Below, in pieces: positions 1 to 6,303 of a stretch of 8,875 nt of DNA. Made by a program: the position numbers and the translations under genes. Source of the DNA: J095 sp964407935 (GTDB lineage Bacteria > Chloroflexota > Anaerolineae > 4572-78 > J111); assembly GCA_964407935.1 (NCBI GenBank), contig CAYOXS010000253.1, forward strand, positions 1 through 8,875. Reading direction: 5' to 3'. How positions within the stretch are numbered: position 1 is the stretch's first letter; every line of letters starts with the position of its first letter. Under the pieces are notes generated by a model. That model did not search any database, was not told the DNA's origin, and saw only the letters and a program-made list of their open reading frames with translations.

Positions 1-40
1 AGTCAGGAATTAGGAGTTAGGGGATTCCTGCCCCGACTCT
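1..40. repeat. Degenerate AGGAGTTAGG-type dispersed repeat with inverted arms
   Basis: The segment carries AGGAATTAGGAGTTAGGGG, the same word family as GGAGTTAGGAGTCGGGGG at 3783-3800. CAGGAAT (4-10) can pair with ATTCCTG (24-30). Short GGAGTTAGGAG-type words recur in spacers of Chloroflexota and cyanobacteria, so a dispersed repeat is the likeliest reading. The left side may be cut by the window edge. Confidence 0.45.
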
Positions 41-81
41 AAAAAATTGTGACCGAAGTCCAAAACAAGCGAATTGCGAAT

Positions 82-114
82 CTGCGAAATCGCAGGTCGG
101 GCTTGCAGCCCGAC
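82..114. repeat. Two adjacent perfect hairpins downstream of the nucleoside hydrolase
   Basis: CTGCGA (82-87) pairs with TCGCAG (90-95) across two As. Directly beside it GTCGGGCT (96-103) pairs with AGCCCGAC (107-114) across a 3-nt loop. The pair lies about 110 nt past the stop of the minus-strand nucleoside hydrolase and could protect or end that transcript, but no clear T-run follows on the minus strand. The second hairpin resembles the GTCGGGCT..AGCCCGAC words scattered in Chloroflexota spacers, so it may simply be a dispersed repeat. The rest of 1-225 shows no gene. Confidence 0.5.
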
Positions 115-225
115 AGTCACGTTGCAAGCGTAACCTACTGATCTTAATCCTTTGGTGTCGTGCCGCCAGGTCGGGTAGTCTGTTAGTCAATTACAAATTA
201 AACCTTAAAACTACAGTTAATTCAT

Positions 226-1161
226 TCAGCCTCCTTGTTGCACTGCCAGTTGCAGCAGATTTTGGAATTTTGCCATATCCACTTTTCTAACCAACCGGGC
301 ATTTGGAGCAAATTCCGCGTTAGGCCGGTAATCGACAATGGTGTGCCCCCGGCTGGCCGCCTGGGCATGCTCAACGGTCACAAAGCGGGACTCCTGCTCG
401 CTGATGATTTCCGGGGCCAGCGCTACGGCCACGGCCAGCGGGTCCGGCCAAAACACGTTTGATGAACGCCAGGTACGTTTGATGTGTCCCGTCATCTGTT
501 GCACAAATTTAGCCACGGGCGCGGCGCCGGCAACAAGGTTGTCCCAATCGGTCAGTGGGATAGGGTGGGCCAGCGTTGTTTCCCACGAAACCAGCACCGC
601 CTCGATGCGGGCGCGCCGGCACGCCGCAAACACAAACGCCGCCGCTTCGGGGTCAACCAGAAAATTGAACTCGGCGGCCGGGGTGGTGTTGCCGCGGCCA
701 TCAACACTGCCGCCCATAATCACCAACTGCCGCAGGTTAGCCAAAAAATCGGCATCCAGTTGAATGGCCAGCGCGATGTTGGTCAGCGGTCCCAACGTAA
801 CCAGCGTAATCTGGCCCGGATGCTCTCTGGCCAGGCGGGCCAGAGCCAGGCCGGCCGGTTCGGGGTAGGGAACACGATTGGTGGCCGGCCGGCCAGCCCC
901 GCCCAACCCGTCATCGCCGTGCACCGACACAGCATCCGGCGGCACGCACTGCACCAGCGGCCGGGCGCAGCCCCTAAAAACGGGAATATCCGGCGCGGCG
1001 GCCACATCCAAAATGACGCCGGCATTGCGCGTGGCCTGTTCCAGCGGAACATTGCCCACAACTGTGGTTACGGCCAGCAATTCGGCGGCGGGGTGGGCCA
1101 GCGCCATGAGCAGGGCAATCGCGTCGTCAATTCCGGCGTCGGTGTCAATGATAAATTTCAT
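226..1161 (-). CDS. Nucleoside hydrolase (IUNH/Rih family), 311 aa
   Basis: Predicted cytoplasmic enzyme that hydrolyses the N-glycosidic bond of ribonucleosides, giving a free base and ribose. The calcium-binding N-terminal motif reads DTDAGIDDA (residues 6-14), with the usual Pro replaced by Ala. Other family marks are GN (36-37), HGDDGLGG (81-88), LGPLTN (123-128), MGG (149-151), EFNFLVDPEAA (164-174) and a late PDPLAVA (239-245), whose Asp240 should be the last calcium ligand. The length of 311 aa is normal. Many characterised members have His before that Asp; here it is Pro239, which leaves the substrate range open. The ATG start lies only 6 nt after the ribokinase stop, so the two are very probably co-transcribed and translationally coupled; no clear Shine-Dalgarno is visible. 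Purine, pyrimidine or mixed preference cannot be told from sequence, so no Rih letter is given. Confidence 0.93.
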   Translation of the reverse strand: MKFIIDTDAGIDDAIALLMALAHPAAELLAVTTVVGNVPLEQATRNAGVILDVAAAPDIPVFRGCARPLVQCVPPDAVSVHGDDGLGGAGRPATNRVPYPEPAGLALARLAREHPGQITLVTLGPLTNIALAIQLDADFLANLRQLVIMGGSVDGRGNTTPAAEFNFLVDPEAAAFVFAACRRARIEAVLVSWETTLAHPIPLTDWDNLVAGAAPVAKFVQQMTGHIKRTWRSSNVFWPDPLAVAVALAPEIISEQESRFVTVEHAQAASRGHTIVDYRPNAEFAPNARLVRKVDMAKFQNLLQLAVQQGG

Positions 1162-1167
1162 CGAAAT

Positions 1168-2091
1168 TCAGTTTGCATGATTTTGGAGAAATTGGTCAAA
1201 CTCGGTGCGGCTGGGCATCGACGGCTGAGCGCCGGCTTTGGTTGCCGACAGCGCGCCGGCGGCCGCGCCCCAAACAATGGCCTGTTCCAGTTTGAGCTGC
1301 TGCATCAGCGCCGCGGCAAAGCCGCCGTTAAACGCATCGCCGGCGGCCACGGTATCGATGGCTTTTATTTTGAAGGCCGGCACAAAACCCTGCTGGCCGC
1401 TTTTGGTGGCGTAAACCACACCCTGCGCGCCCATTTTGATAATGGCAATTTCCACGCCGCGCTCCAGCAGTGTTTCGGCGGCGCGGAGCGCATCCGGCTG
1501 AGTTACTACCGGAAAATCAACCAGTTGGGCGGCTTCAACCTCGTTGGGGGTGATAATGTTGACCAGCCGGTACAATTGGGGCGGAAGCGGACGGGCCGGA
1601 GCCGGGTCAAGAATGACGGTGACGCCGCACTCTCGCGCCGCCCGGGCCGCGGCCAACGTGGCTTCTAACGGCACTTCGAGTTGCAACAACAGCACATTGG
1701 CATCGTCCAGATTCGCCGCCAGACGCTCAACATCCGGCTGGCCAACACGACCGTTGGCCCCGGGCACGATGATGATGTTGTTTTGGGCCTGGTCATCCAC
1801 GGCGATAATCGCTACGCCGGAAGATACTTCGTCATCAACCCAAACAGAGGTAGTATCCACGCCGTTGGCTTGCAGGTTTTGCAGCAATTCTGCGCCAAAG
1901 CCATCGCCGCCAACGCGGCCTGTCATTTTGGTGGGGATATTCAACTTTGCAGCGGCAACCGCCTGATTAGCACCTTTGCCGCCAGGGGCAGTAAAAAACT
2001 CGTGACCGGTAATTGTTTCGGCGGGGGCAGGTAAGCGGGGGGTGCGTGCAACCAAATCCATATTGATGCTGCCAAAAACCAATAGTGCCAT
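1168..2091 (-). CDS. rbsK: Ribokinase (PfkB family), 307 aa
   Basis: Phosphorylates D-ribose with ATP to ribose-5-phosphate in the cytoplasm. The start MALLVFGSINMDLV is the classic ribokinase opening, with Asn10 and Asp12 placed to touch the sugar. The first PfkB signature is APGGKGANQA (35-44), TPNE is at 181-184, and the second signature DTVAAGDAFNGG (246-257) contains the catalytic base Asp252 and the anion hole. The GAQPSMP segment (287-293) matches the region near the monovalent-cation site of ribokinases. I prefer the ATG at 2091: the frame stays open to a TTG at 2151, but the extra 20 residues do not resemble the family and that TTG has no ribosome site. The ATG has only a weak AGG upstream. 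With 307 aa it is full length. It is the first gene of an operon with the nucleoside hydrolase, whose product ribose it would capture. Another pentose or nucleoside kinase of the same family is possible but less likely. Confidence 0.93.
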   Translation of the reverse strand: MALLVFGSINMDLVARTPRLPAPAETITGHEFFTAPGGKGANQAVAAAKLNIPTKMTGRVGGDGFGAELLQNLQANGVDTTSVWVDDEVSSGVAIIAVDDQAQNNIIIVPGANGRVGQPDVERLAANLDDANVLLLQLEVPLEATLAAARAARECGVTVILDPAPARPLPPQLYRLVNIITPNEVEAAQLVDFPVVTQPDALRAAETLLERGVEIAIIKMGAQGVVYATKSGQQGFVPAFKIKAIDTVAAGDAFNGGFAAALMQQLKLEQAIVWGAAAGALSATKAGAQPSMPSRTEFDQFLQNHAN

Positions 2092-2153
2092 GCCATCAAC
2101 CTGTTTGTGAACATTGGGAAGTTGGTCCCAATATCTGGATTTTGAGAACAATC

Positions 2154-2178
2154 AAACGCCGGCGTTTTTATGCGCCGG
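2154..2178. promoter_or_regulatory. 14-bp palindrome and overlapping hairpin in ribokinase leader
   Basis: AAACGCCGGCGTTT (2154-2167) is a perfect palindrome with a central CG, the symmetry typical of LacI-family operators. CCGGCG (2159-2164) can alternatively pair with CGCCGG (2173-2178) across 8 nt, giving an RNA hairpin. It sits about 40-50 nt downstream of the predicted transcription start, where a repressor could block elongation. Whether it acts as DNA operator, RNA structure or neither is unknown; no regulator gene is in the window. Confidence 0.4.
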
Positions 2179-2212
2179 TGAGCCAAAAGACTAACCGGGA
2201 AAATATTGGTCA

Positions 2213-2241
2213 ATTATAGTGGAATTAAAAGGGGTAGTCAA
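2213..2241 (-). promoter_or_regulatory. Sigma70-type promoter of the ribokinase/nucleoside hydrolase operon
   Basis: On the minus strand a -35 TTGACT (2241-2236) and a perfect -10 TATAAT (2218-2213) are 17 bp apart. The predicted start near 2206 gives a leader of about 115 nt before the ribokinase ATG. It lies just past the terminator of the preceding gene, as expected for a new transcription unit. Confidence 0.75.
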
Positions 2242-2250
2242 AGACATTGT

Positions 2251-2288
2251 AAAAAACAAAAAGGCTCACAACCGATGTGTGAGCCTTT
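2251..2288 (-). terminator. Rho-independent terminator of the left-hand B12 radical SAM gene
   Basis: Read on the minus strand, AAAGGCTCACA (2288-2278) pairs perfectly over 11 bp with TGTGAGCCTTT (2270-2260) around a 7-nt loop, followed at once by TTGTTTTTT (2259-2251). It starts 22 nt after the TAA stop at 2311. This is the clearest terminator in the window and separates the radical SAM gene from the ribose operon. Confidence 0.92.
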
Positions 2289-2310
2289 CAGAGAGCAGAT
2301 AAATTGCAGC

Positions 2311-3753
2311 TTATGCTTCCATTTGCATAAAGTGCTTGGCGTTGGTCCACAATACTTTGGGCGTAATTTTGATGGGATGGACCCGGTGGGTGATGGCCCA
2401 ACCCTTGAACAGTTTGTGAATCCACCAGTACAGCGTATCAAACATTTTGTTGTGCGGCGCTTTGATGGCCAGCCGGATCAACGGTTCCAGCCACGGAAAT
2501 TCCACGCCGATGGCAAACCAGCGCTGTAAATTTTCCATTTGCATTTTTTCTTTGTCTTCCCGCACTAAAATGGAGCTGTCCCAGGCGATAGCCCCGATGT
2601 CTTCAAAACTGCCGGCCATGTGGCCATTTTGCTTGGTAAATTCGCCCAGTTCCGTGGCCGGGTAGGGCTGGAACAAAAAGGCGTGGGCGTACTTTACTTT
2701 GGCTTCGGCGTTGAGGCGCATCGTGTCGATGTCATCCTCCAGCGTGCCGGTGGGCAGCGCCAGAATATTGGTGGCGGTCAGGTTGATGCCAGCTTCGTGC
2801 AGCATACGGCCGGATTCGATGATGGTTTCGCGCGACATTTTGCGTTTGAGCAGGTCGTTGCGCAGCCGGTCGTTACCGGCTTCGATGCCCATACTCACGG
2901 TATTGGCCCCGGCTTTTTTGAGCAGCGCCACTTTTTCCGGGGTGATCAGGTTAGAGCGCACGTTGGCAAAAAAGGGCAGGCCGACTTGTTTGGGGAATTC
3001 TTCGGCAAATTCTTCGAGCCAGTCGACAAAAATAATGAACAGATCATCCAGAAAAACCACCTGCTCCAGGGGATAGTGCTCGCGCACCCAGTTGACCTCT
3101 TCAATCACAGATTCCACGCTGCGCTGGTATCCGCGTTTTTCGCGGGTGTAAATTTGATACCAGGCGTGATTAAAACAGTAGGTGCAGTTGTACGGGCAGC
3201 CGCGGCTGGCCATAAAGTGTTTGATGGGGCTGTTACGGGTGACCGCATGTTTGCTGTAAACCAGGCCGCGGTCGGGCATGGGCAAATCGCCCAATTTGCG
3301 GATGAGCGGGCGCACCGGATTTTTGACAATTTCGCCGTCAACATCAAACCACCAGTTGGGAATGTTGGGGTCCAGGCCGCCTTTGTCCAGCGAATTGGCC
3401 AGATCGACCAGCGGGCCTTCACCCTCGCCAACGCACACGCCGTCAACACCCGGCTCGTGGATAATATCCGGGAAAAAGGTGGCATGCGGCCCGCCAAATA
3501 CCGACATAGGTTTGTGGCCGTTGAGCGCCTGTTTGATGGCCCGGTTCAATTTAAAGTAATAGTGCTGAGAACCGGTCATCATGCTGTAGCCGATGATGTC
3601 CGGCTGGTAGGATTTGGCAAATTCTACGGGATTTTCCTGGGCAGCGATGGTCAGTTGCACATCGTGGCCGGCCTCTTTGAGCACCGCCGACATGGACATG
3701 ATGCCCTGCGGTTCGTAGTCGATTTGTTTTTCTACCCACAATACTTTGGCCAC
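2311..3753 (-). CDS. B12-binding domain radical SAM protein, 480 aa
   Basis: Predicted cobalamin-dependent radical SAM enzyme, of the large class that includes methylases and BchE-like cyclases; the substrate is unknown. Residues 1-130 form a Rossmann-like B12-binding domain, with GGPHATFFP (87-95) and VGEGEGPL (108-115) as landmarks. Where methionine synthase-type domains carry DxHxxG, the text reads DYEPQG (12-17), so the lower His ligand is absent, as in many radical SAM relatives. The [4Fe-4S] motif is SRGCPYNCTYC with Cys186, Cys190 and Cys193. FLDDLF (234-239) and VSMGIEAGNDRLR (286-298) are typical of the radical SAM barrel. A C-terminal tail of about 70 residues, basic and aromatic, is not assigned. 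The start is GTG, supported by GGGAGG 7 nt upstream; length is normal for the class. It has its own consensus promoter with a long leader and a strong terminator, so it is probably a single-gene unit. Family confidence is high, function confidence low. Confidence 0.93.
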   Translation of the reverse strand: MAKVLWVEKQIDYEPQGIMSMSAVLKEAGHDVQLTIAAQENPVEFAKSYQPDIIGYSMMTGSQHYYFKLNRAIKQALNGHKPMSVFGGPHATFFPDIIHEPGVDGVCVGEGEGPLVDLANSLDKGGLDPNIPNWWFDVDGEIVKNPVRPLIRKLGDLPMPDRGLVYSKHAVTRNSPIKHFMASRGCPYNCTYCFNHAWYQIYTREKRGYQRSVESVIEEVNWVREHYPLEQVVFLDDLFIIFVDWLEEFAEEFPKQVGLPFFANVRSNLITPEKVALLKKAGANTVSMGIEAGNDRLRNDLLKRKMSRETIIESGRMLHEAGINLTATNILALPTGTLEDDIDTMRLNAEAKVKYAHAFLFQPYPATELGEFTKQNGHMAGSFEDIGAIAWDSSILVREDKEKMQMENLQRWFAIGVEFPWLEPLIRLAIKAPHNKMFDTLYWWIHKLFKGWAITHRVHPIKITPKVLWTNAKHFMQMEA

Positions 3754-3760
3754 AAAACTA

Positions 3761-3766
3761 CCTCCC
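3761..3766 (-). promoter_or_regulatory. Strong ribosome binding site deciding a GTG start
   Basis: The minus strand reads AAGGGAGGTAGTTTT before GTG at 3753-3751. GGGAGG lies 7 nt upstream of that codon, an ideal distance, which fixes GTG as the start of the B12 radical SAM protein. Confidence 0.85.
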
Positions 3767-3780
3767 TTGAAAATAGGGGC

Positions 3781-3849
3781 CAGGAGTTAGGAGTCGGGGG
3801 TCAGGGTGTGTTCAATTGTGTCACCCTGAGCGCGGCGAAGAGTCTCCTG
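3781..3849. repeat. Nested inverted repeat of dispersed-repeat words
   Basis: CAGGAG (3781-3786) can pair with CTCCTG (3844-3849) and, inside it, TCAGGGTG (3801-3808) with CACCCTGA (3822-3829). The right half, GTCACCCTGAGCGCGGCGAA, matches a short word common in Chloroflexota and other environmental genomes; the left half is the AGGAGTTAGGAGT type also seen at 1-30. It would be transcribed as part of the leader of the B12 radical SAM gene and could fold into a long hairpin just upstream of its ribosome site. Confidence 0.55.
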
Positions 3850-3895
3850 CCCGAAAAAGAAAAATTATCCCCTCTGTGTGTGACTATCCTTGTCC

Positions 3896-3947
3896 TAAAA
3901 AATAAGCGGGGCTGACAATGTTGGGTTTTCGCGACGCCCCTACCCAA
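3896..3947 (-). promoter_or_regulatory. Candidate attenuator or repeat-derived terminator in leader
   Basis: On the minus strand TTGGGT (3947-3942) can pair with ACCCAA (3926-3921), while GGGGC (3940-3936), inside that loop, can pair with GCCCC (3912-3908). The two stems interleave as in a pseudoknot, or compete. TTATTTTTT (3905-3897) follows 2 nt after GCCCC, resembling an intrinsic terminator with a short 5-bp stem. It would lie about 25-75 nt after the predicted start of transcription. The GCGAAAACCCAACA part resembles a known dispersed-repeat word, so the structure may be repeat-derived. Confidence 0.35.
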
Positions 3948-3977
3948 TTTTTACCCGTGCCGGATACAGAAAACCTG

Positions 3978-4005
3978 ATTATAAAGCGTTATCGATTTTT
4001 GTCAA
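3978..4005 (-). promoter_or_regulatory. Perfect consensus sigma70-type promoter
   Basis: The minus strand carries TTGACA (4005-4000) and TATAAT (3983-3978), both exact consensus, 16 bp apart. Just upstream, about 4006-4040 is nearly pure A/T, like an UP element. The predicted start is near 3971, giving a leader of about 218 nt before the GTG of the B12 radical SAM gene. Confidence 0.8.
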
Positions 4006-4043
4006 TTTTTATATTATTTATAAACTTTTTTATTGATAAAGTT

Positions 4044-4061
4044 AAATAACCCCGGTTATTT
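4044..4061. repeat. AT-rich hairpin, possible backup terminator
   Basis: AAATAAC (4044-4050) pairs with GTTATTT (4055-4061) across a 4-nt CCCG loop. On the plus strand the right arm runs into further Ts. On the minus strand it lies downstream of the FHA gene, between its GC-rich hairpin and the next promoter, so it may help end that transcript. Confidence 0.35.
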
Positions 4062-4078
4062 TTTGGCCGGGATGAAGA

Positions 4079-4100
4079 GGGGCGACCTGTCGGTCGCCCC
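4079..4100 (-). terminator. Perfect 9-bp GC hairpin after the FHA/propeller gene
   Basis: GGGGCGACC (4079-4087) pairs with GGTCGCCCC (4092-4100) around a 4-nt loop, starting 7 nt past the TAA of the minus-strand FHA gene. Downstream on that strand comes only TCTTCAT, not a clean T-run, so this is a weak intrinsic terminator or an mRNA 3' end stabiliser. The sequence also resembles a GC-rich dispersed repeat common in environmental genomes. Confidence 0.5.
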
Positions 4101-4107
4101 CTTGAAA

Positions 4108-6186
4108 TTACTTTGTTTCGACCAGTTCGGCGCTGGTCCAACTGATGCGTTCTTCGGCCCAGCCACGGCTGGCATACGTATCGTTGCCAATAAACCCGTC
4201 GGGGGTGCCGTTCATGGTAAAGAGCTGGCTGATGCCTTTGCCATCGGGGGTCATTACCCAAATGGCCCACACCCCGCCGCGATCGCTGACAAAGGCGATG
4301 GCGTTGCCATCGGGCGACCAGACCGGCAGGCCATCCTGGGCCGGGTCGGTGGTGAGGCGGCGCAGGCCGGAACCATCGATATTAACCACGTAGATGTCCC
4401 AGTTTTCTTCACGGCGGGACATAAACGCCACCTGCGAACCATCGGGTGAAATGGCCGGCGCGGTATCAGTTTCAACGTTGGTTACAGTTTTGACATCATC
4501 AAAACCCGATGATGCCGAGCGCAGCCCAAAAGCGGTATTCCCCCAGCCTTTGAACACCATTTTGCCCGTCGCGCCGATGGTGGGAAATTCGCCCTCACCC
4601 AGAATATCGCCTTCACTTTTTTCAGTGTTGGCATCAACCACGCGCAGGTTAGATTTTCTGTCGCCGGTGCGGCGGGTGAGGAAAACGATGTCACTGCCAT
4701 CGGCGGTCCAGGTTGGCAGTTGGTCTTCGCCAAAATTGGCCACCAGCCGCGGCGCGGAACCATCGACGCCCATTGTTACCAATCCCCGCGAGGTGTTATC
4801 CCAGGAATGGACGGCGATTTTTGAGCCGTCATCGCTGAAAGCCGGCTGGCTGGCCTGCGAGCGGAAAAAGCGGGTCTGGCCGCTGGCCACATCGCCAAAA
4901 TAGATGTTGAACGTTTCGCCATCGTACACCGGAAACGCGATGGTGCCAGCCAGCGCGCTGCGCGAAACCACCACCGGCGAGGGGATATCCGGGGGGCGGG
5001 TGGCGGTGGGCGTGGGCGCGGCGGTGGGCGTACCGGTCGGCGAACTGCCGGCGGCTTCATCGAGCGCCGCGGCGGGAGTGCCGGCCGCCAGATCAAGCTC
5101 TCGGCGCATGTTGATGGTACCGGAGCCAATAACCACCGGAGCGACATCCGGCGCGTCAAAAATAAGCTCCAGATCGTAGGTATCAATTTCAAGCTCAAAA
5201 ACCAGGCTGCCCGGCACACTGCCGCCGGGGGTCAGCGCCAAATTGGTAAAACGGTCGATAGCGCCGAGCTGTTTCAGGTACAGTTCGCTGGTGTTGGCCC
5301 CGGCTTCGGTAAAAATTTTGCCGCTGCGCCGGTCCTTTAAAGAAAAATTGCTGATGGAAAAAATAAAGGGAATATTACCTGCGTTGCGAACCCGGACGCT
5401 GATAAAAAGATAGGCGCTGTTGGTACTGGGCGACGCCCCAAAAATGATGGGACTGACTTGCAGCTTGGTCAGATCAACCAGGGGGATGGCCAACTGCGGC
5501 CCCGAGGGAGTGGGGGTGGCGGTTGGCTCGATGCTGGTGCTTTGCTGGTTGAGGCTGCCCTCCTGGCGCGGGCCAACAGTTGCCGCCGGGGTGCCGACGC
5601 CGGTTGGGTTGGCTGCCTGCTCGGCGGGGCGGTTGAACACAAACAGATACAACACCGCCACAAAAACCAGCAGGGCAATGACTATGCCAATGCCCAGCAC
5701 CACCGGCAGGGCCACCACCGGCTTCTTTTCGGCGGGGGTTGGCGTGGGTTGAACCACGGGATGAGCCGCCCGCGGCGGCACGTCACCGACTTTTGTTTCG
5801 ACCCGATGCTGGCGGGCCATCACCACCGTCGATTGCGAGGATTTGGCTTTTTCCCAGACCAGCTTTGTTTCAGCTAACTGTGCGGTTTGATTGGGCGGCA
5901 GCGGCGTCCAGGTGTCTGACTCGATCTTCGTGTCGTTGATCAACACCCCGTTGGCGCTGCCAAGGTCCTTAATTTCAATCACATTTCCCTGCCGCCGCAC
6001 CTCGGCGTGGTGCCGTGACGCGCGCGGGTCGGTGAGGATGACATCGTTGTCCAGCTCACGGCCTACTCGCATTACGGTTGCATCCCCCTCGGGGATGGGA
6101 AATCTTTCAATGTTCTCGTCCGAGTGGGTGACTACCAGGTGATCTTTGAAGGGATCACCCGTCATTTGAGTTTCAATTTGAGACAT
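4108..6186 (-). CDS. FHA domain - transmembrane - beta-sandwich - TolB/PD40 propeller protein, 692 aa
   Basis: Single-pass membrane protein of unknown role. Residues about 17-110 form an FHA domain, with VGRELDNDVIL (41-51), SRHHAEV (57-63) and GSANGVLIND (76-85) supplying the usual Gly-Arg, Ser-x-x-His and Asn-Gly residues, so it probably binds phosphothreonine. A Pro-rich linker leads to one membrane helix (about 158-184). Beyond a Thr-Pro linker (221-230), residues about 231-360 read like a DUF4352-type immunoglobulin-like fold (AYLFISVRVRNAGN at 258-271). A second Thr-Pro linker (383-397) is followed by PD40/TolB propeller repeats at about 447-460, 490-503, 578-590 and 620-634, with PxxSPDGxxIAFxS-like cores. 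With Lys154-Lys155 before the helix, the FHA part should be inside and the rest outside. The ATG is 26 nt after a predicted start of transcription, with AAGG upstream. The reading frame is intact. It may relay Ser/Thr-kinase signals to the outer face, or the reverse; no kinase is in the window. Confidence 0.9.
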   Translation of the reverse strand: MSQIETQMTGDPFKDHLVVTHSDENIERFPIPEGDATVMRVGRELDNDVILTDPRASRHHAEVRRQGNVIEIKDLGSANGVLINDTKIESDTWTPLPPNQTAQLAETKLVWEKAKSSQSTVVMARQHRVETKVGDVPPRAAHPVVQPTPTPAEKKPVVALPVVLGIGIVIALLVFVAVLYLFVFNRPAEQAANPTGVGTPAATVGPRQEGSLNQQSTSIEPTATPTPSGPQLAIPLVDLTKLQVSPIIFGASPSTNSAYLFISVRVRNAGNIPFIFSISNFSLKDRRSGKIFTEAGANTSELYLKQLGAIDRFTNLALTPGGSVPGSLVFELEIDTYDLELIFDAPDVAPVVIGSGTINMRRELDLAAGTPAAALDEAAGSSPTGTPTAAPTPTATRPPDIPSPVVVSRSALAGTIAFPVYDGETFNIYFGDVASGQTRFFRSQASQPAFSDDGSKIAVHSWDNTSRGLVTMGVDGSAPRLVANFGEDQLPTWTADGSDIVFLTRRTGDRKSNLRVVDANTEKSEGDILGEGEFPTIGATGKMVFKGWGNTAFGLRSASSGFDDVKTVTNVETDTAPAISPDGSQVAFMSRREENWDIYVVNIDGSGLRRLTTDPAQDGLPVWSPDGNAIAFVSDRGGVWAIWVMTPDGKGISQLFTMNGTPDGFIGNDTYASRGWAEERISWTSAELVETK

Positions 6187-6218
6187 AGACCCTTGCCTTA
6201 TGATTAAGAGTTCTGTTT

Positions 6219-6246
6219 ATATTACATATACTCGATAAAAGGTCAA
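6219..6246 (-). promoter_or_regulatory. Candidate promoter of the FHA/propeller gene
   Basis: The minus strand has TTGACC (6246-6241) and TAATAT (6224-6219) 16 bp apart, in an AT-rich stretch. The -35 differs from consensus by one base and the -10 by two. The start would be near 6212, about 26 nt before the ATG at 6186. Several overlapping TA-rich alternatives exist for the -10. Confidence 0.5.
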
Positions 6247-6303
6247 ACCTTTGCGTGCGGGCAAAACCGGGTGGCTCTTTGGGAATTTATCAACCGTAAT
6301 GCG

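Larger units (their letters stand above)
3754..4107. other. 354-nt spacer: promoter, long leader and mosaic of repeats
   Basis: No gene is seen. On the minus strand the order is: a GC-rich hairpin right after the FHA gene (4100-4079), a second hairpin (4061-4044), an AT-rich stretch ending in a consensus promoter (4005-3978), a repeat with terminator-like features (3947-3896), an unassigned stretch, a nested inverted repeat (3849-3781), and the ribosome site of the next gene. I looked for a cobalamin-riboswitch B12 box (GCCACTG-like) in the leader and found none. Confidence 0.7.

Noticed and set aside
484..1668. Long plus-strand open frame opposite nucleoside hydrolase and ribokinase
   Set aside because: It overlaps two well-conserved genes in antisense, has a composition rich in Gly, Arg, Gln and Asn, matches no family I know, and is explained by the codon bias of the real genes.
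2092..2151. TTG start at 2151 adding 20 residues to ribokinase
   Set aside because: The added residues do not resemble ribokinase N-termini, no ribosome site precedes the TTG, and MALLVFGSINMDLV matches the family start.
2620..3915. 431-aa plus-strand open frame opposite the B12 radical SAM gene
   Set aside because: Antisense shadow: the opposite strand encodes clear CxxxCxxC and GGPH motifs, while this frame shows no domain and runs on into repeat sequence.
3754..3977. Cobalamin riboswitch in the leader of the B12 radical SAM gene
   Set aside because: No GCCACTG-like B12 box was found, and the structures present look like dispersed repeats.
4108..6186. Type VI secretion FHA protein or TolB of the Tol-Pal system
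   Set aside because: The fusion of FHA, membrane helix, beta-sandwich and propeller, with no tss, tol or pal neighbours, does not fit either system.
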